23,294 nucleotides of DNA, from NCBI GenBank assembly GCA_046261875.1, contig JBHENW010000169.1, positions 1-23,294 of the forward strand, given 5' to 3'. Both the position numbers and the translations under genes were made by a program. Shown piece after piece: positions 21,444 through 23,294 of this stretch. The notes beneath the pieces are model-generated. The model was not told where the DNA came from. It made no database searches and worked only from the letters and a program-made list of their open reading frames with translations. How positions within the stretch are numbered: position 1 is the first letter of the stretch; every line of letters begins with the position of its first letter. Source of the DNA: JBHENW01 sp046261875. Its GTDB lineage: Bacteria > Acidobacteriota > Thermoanaerobaculia > UBA5066 > Gp7-AA6.

Positions 21444-21983
21444 TCAGGGATCGGAAGCCGCGGCGATCTGCGCGCGCCGCTGCGCCACGCGCCGGGCGTT
21501 GGCCGCGACCGGCGGGGGGAGTGTCTCGGCGCGTCGCAGCCCGGCGCGTTCCCTCTCGAGCTGGGCGATCTTCGCGTCGAGCGCATTGGCGGTAACCGCG
21601 TCGCGCACGCCGCGGCGGGTCTCGCGGAGAGACGCGAGCGTGCGTCCATAGGTCTCCGCCGCGTCCGCTTCGATCCGACGCGCGTCGAGCGCGACGAGCG
21701 CCTCGACGATCCGGGCCTGGACCCACCCGAAGCGCTCGGGATCCGCTCCGACGGCTCGCGCGGCGTCCCCGTCCGGACGGCCTTTCGCGGCCCGGCGGAC
21801 CTTCAGATAGAGGTCGAGGTCGGCGTCTGTGAGCAGGCCGTCCGCGGGCGGGCTGAATTGGCGCGTCAGGACGGTCCCCCCGCGAGCCGGGGTTCCCGCG
21901 GGCACCGCCGCCGGTCTGCGGCAGGCAGGCGCCGCCGCGCCGAGCGCGAGCGCTCCCACGAAAAAGGCGAGTCTTCGGCTCAC
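21444..21983 (-). CDS. Putative lipoprotein, helical, uncharacterised
   Basis: A 179-aa protein with a basic start (SRR), a hydrophobic stretch and Cys21 in AAPAC, a borderline lipobox with Pro at -2. The mature part begins with a Pro/Ala/Gly-rich linker. A largely helical region from about residue 50 follows, rich in Arg, Glu and Ala (for example AKIAQLERERAGLRRAE), suggesting a coiled coil. No enzyme motif is visible. The start is GTG with TAGACT 6 bases before it and no Shine-Dalgarno. The beta-lactamase-family gene follows after 7 bases, so the two are probably an operon. The function is unknown; attachment to a membrane is inferred from the lipobox. Confidence 0.7.
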   Translation of the reverse strand: MSRRLAFFVGALALGAAAPACRRPAAVPAGTPARGGTVLTRQFSPPADGLLTDADLDLYLKVRRAAKGRPDGDAARAVGADPERFGWVQARIVEALVALDARRIEADAAETYGRTLASLRETRRGVRDAVTANALDAKIAQLERERAGLRRAETLPPPVAANARRVAQRRAQIAAASDP

Positions 21984-21989
21984 GCGCGC

Positions 21990-21995
21990 AGTCTA
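21990..21995 (-). promoter_or_regulatory. Candidate -10 box (TAGACT) of the lipoprotein/hydrolase operon
   Basis: TAGACT is followed by 6 bases and then GTG, the same box and spacing as at the LeuA-family gene. No Shine-Dalgarno and no good -35 are visible. Confidence 0.45.
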
Positions 21996-22061
21996 GTTCC
22001 GTCCGGCTTCGGGTCGGGCCGCGCCGGGAGGAAGCCTCAGGACGCGCCCGCAGGATTCGAT

Positions 22062-22067
22062 TAAACT
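22062..22067 (+). promoter_or_regulatory. Possible -10 box (TAAACT) of the second kinase gene
   Basis: TAAACT lies 15 bases before the ATG at 22083, in the most AT-rich spot of the 99-base divergent region. A short leader would carry the CGAGGG site. No -35 is evident. Confidence 0.35.
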
Positions 22068-22082
22068 TTCGGGGCCCGAGGG

Positions 22083-23294
22083 ATGATCGAAAAGATCGGC
22101 AAGTACGAGATCGCCGAGCAGATCGGCGTCGGCGGCTTCGGGGCCGTCTATAGAGGACGAGATCCGTTCATCAAGCGAACGGTCGCGGTGAAGACCTGCC
22201 AGGTCAACGACGAAGAGATCAAGAGCCGCTTCTTTCGGGAGGCCGAGCTCGCCGGCAACCTCCACCACCGCAACATCACGACGATCTTCGACTTCGGCGT
22301 CGAGAACGGGATCCCCTACATCGTCCAGGAGTTCCTGTCCGGCGAAGACCTCGACAAGCAGATCAAGCGCGGGGAGCCGATGGCGGCCCACCGCAAGGTC
22401 GAGATCCTGCTCGCCATCGCCGAGGGTCTCGAATACGCGCACAACGCCTCGATCATCCACCGGGACATCAAACCGGCGAACATCCGGCTGCTCGAGAACG
22501 GCAGCGTGAAGATCATGGACTTCGGCATCGCGAAGTCCCTGGAAGCCGTCACGAACCTCACCCAGACGGGTATCACCCTGGGGACTTCGGCGTACCTGGC
22601 CCCAGAGCAGATCCGCGGGGAGCCCGTGGACCGCCGCACGGACATCTTCGCGCTCGGAATCCTCGGATACGAGCTGCTCACGTACCGGAAGCCTTTCCGC
22701 GGCGAGCACCTTTCCACCGTCCTCTACAAGATTCTGAACGAGACGCCGGAGCCCATCCTGCAGATCGCTTCGGACGTGCCCCCCGCGCTCGCAGCCATCG
22801 TGGACCGGGCGATGGAGAAGGACCGGGACAAGCGCTATCCCTCGATGGAGGACCTCCGGCGGGACCTCGAGACGGTGTACCGCGAGATCACGGGGCGCTC
22901 GGCGCGCTTGCCCGTGTCGCCTCCCACCGTCGATCCCGATGCCACGCTGCGCACGCCGAGCCGAGGGATGGATACCACCTCCGGCATCACGCCTCCGTCC
23001 GGCGCCCTGGCGCGCGTCCCGGCCGCTGCGGCTCCCCCGCCGGCTCCCCCGCCGCGGCCCACCGCGACGGCGCGGCGCACGACCGGGCTCGAGCTCGTCA
23101 ACCCGCACACGGGGGAAGAAGCCGGAGACCAGACGCACGTGGGCCCGGCCCCCCCACGGATCGTTCCGCCGGCCGCCGGGGACCCCCGGAGAAGATTTCC
23201 CGTCTGGATCGTCGCGGCGGGCGCGCTGGCGGTCGCCATCGGTGCCTTCCTGGTTCTCTCGCGGAACCGGGAGACCGCCCGCCCGGAGGAGCCG
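22083..23294 (+). CDS. Membrane-anchored Ser/Thr protein kinase (C-terminus cut by window edge)
   Basis: 404 codons of a second eukaryotic-type kinase, running off the right end. The catalytic motifs fall at the same residue numbers as in the kinase at 18768, without gaps: GVGGFG 15-20, Lys37, HRDIKPAN 126-133, DFG 146-148. Long stretches such as KRTVAVKTCQ, FFREAELAG and GTSAYLAPEQIRG are shared, so the two are paralogues. The kinase domain ends near 275. A Pro/Ala/Thr-rich linker with a small repeat follows, then a single hydrophobic helix at about 373-393. The extracytoplasmic part is not seen. The ATG is preceded by CGAGGG. All residues needed for activity are present. Confidence 0.94.
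   Translation, partial: MIEKIGKYEIAEQIGVGGFGAVYRGRDPFIKRTVAVKTCQVNDEEIKSRFFREAELAGNLHHRNITTIFDFGVENGIPYIVQEFLSGEDLDKQIKRGEPMAAHRKVEILLAIAEGLEYAHNASIIHRDIKPANIRLLENGSVKIMDFGIAKSLEAVTNLTQTGITLGTSAYLAPEQIRGEPVDRRTDIFALGILGYELLTYRKPFRGEHLSTVLYKILNETPEPILQIASDVPPALAAIVDRAMEKDRDKRYPSMEDLRRDLETVYREITGRSARLPVSPPTVDPDATLRTPSRGMDTTSGITPPSGALARVPAAAAPPPAPPPRPTATARRTTGLELVNPHTGEEAGDQTHVGPAPPRIVPPAAGDPRRRFPVWIVAAGALAVAIGAFLVLSRNRETARPEEP
23030..23053. repeat. Two-copy 12-base tandem repeat in the kinase linker
   Basis: ggctcccccgcc occurs twice back to back in phase with the reading frame, encoding an Ala-Pro-Pro-Pro repeat in the juxtamembrane linker. It is a low-complexity linker repeat. Confidence 0.8.

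Noticed and set aside
1..23294. CRISPR arrays, tRNA or rRNA genes, riboswitches, insertion sequences
   Set aside because: No spaced repeat series, tRNA-like cloverleaf, transposase or flanking inverted/direct repeats could be seen; the gaps between genes are at most about 160 bases.

Overview
The window is GC-rich bacterial chromosome, densely packed with genes and with no stretch of 300 bases free of genes. Many genes start with GTG. Together the eukaryotic-type Ser/Thr kinases with C-terminal membrane anchors, the SpoIIE/PP2C phosphatase, the secreted M28 peptidase and the Bacillus-type SdhC fit a member of the Acidobacteriota or a similar deep-branching Gram-negative lineage. That placement is an inference from gene content, not a measured phylogeny.

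Left part, minus strand (1-4617): a small membrane protein, guaA, sdhC and the N-terminal part of dnaE, which runs off the left edge. From 4712 to 12299 genes run on the plus strand. The first set is a membrane-bound SpoIIE/PP2C phosphatase, a secreted M28-type peptidase, an orphan ParB-fold protein and a secreted cyclase-family hydrolase. A strong hairpin follows, then a two-gene ABC exporter.

From 12340 to 18606 everything is again on the minus strand. In transcription order, an acetyl-CoA acetyltransferase, a small unknown protein, 3-hydroxybutyryl-CoA dehydrogenase and an enoyl-CoA hydratase form a compact module interconverting acetyl-CoA and crotonyl-CoA. A hairpin and a new promoter then precede a LeuA-family condensing enzyme, a XerD-type recombinase and a lytic transglycosylase, linked by 4-base stop/start overlaps. 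The right end (18768-23294) holds two closely related membrane Ser/Thr kinases on the plus strand. They flank a minus-strand pair, a putative lipoprotein and a serine beta-lactamase-family hydrolase. The second kinase runs off the right edge.

I saw no RNA gene, CRISPR array, insertion sequence or clear new defence system. The points most worth a second look are: (1) a recurring TANNNT box 6-9 bases upstream of start codons that lack a Shine-Dalgarno sequence, suggesting leaderless transcription; (2) a small gene after the thiolase whose best-placed start is CTG behind an AAGGAG site; (3) an SdhC with Gln in place of one expected haem-ligand His; (4) an M28-like peptidase with two altered active-site positions; and (5) an 11-bp hairpin whose loop contains a -10-like box, just before the ABC exporter.
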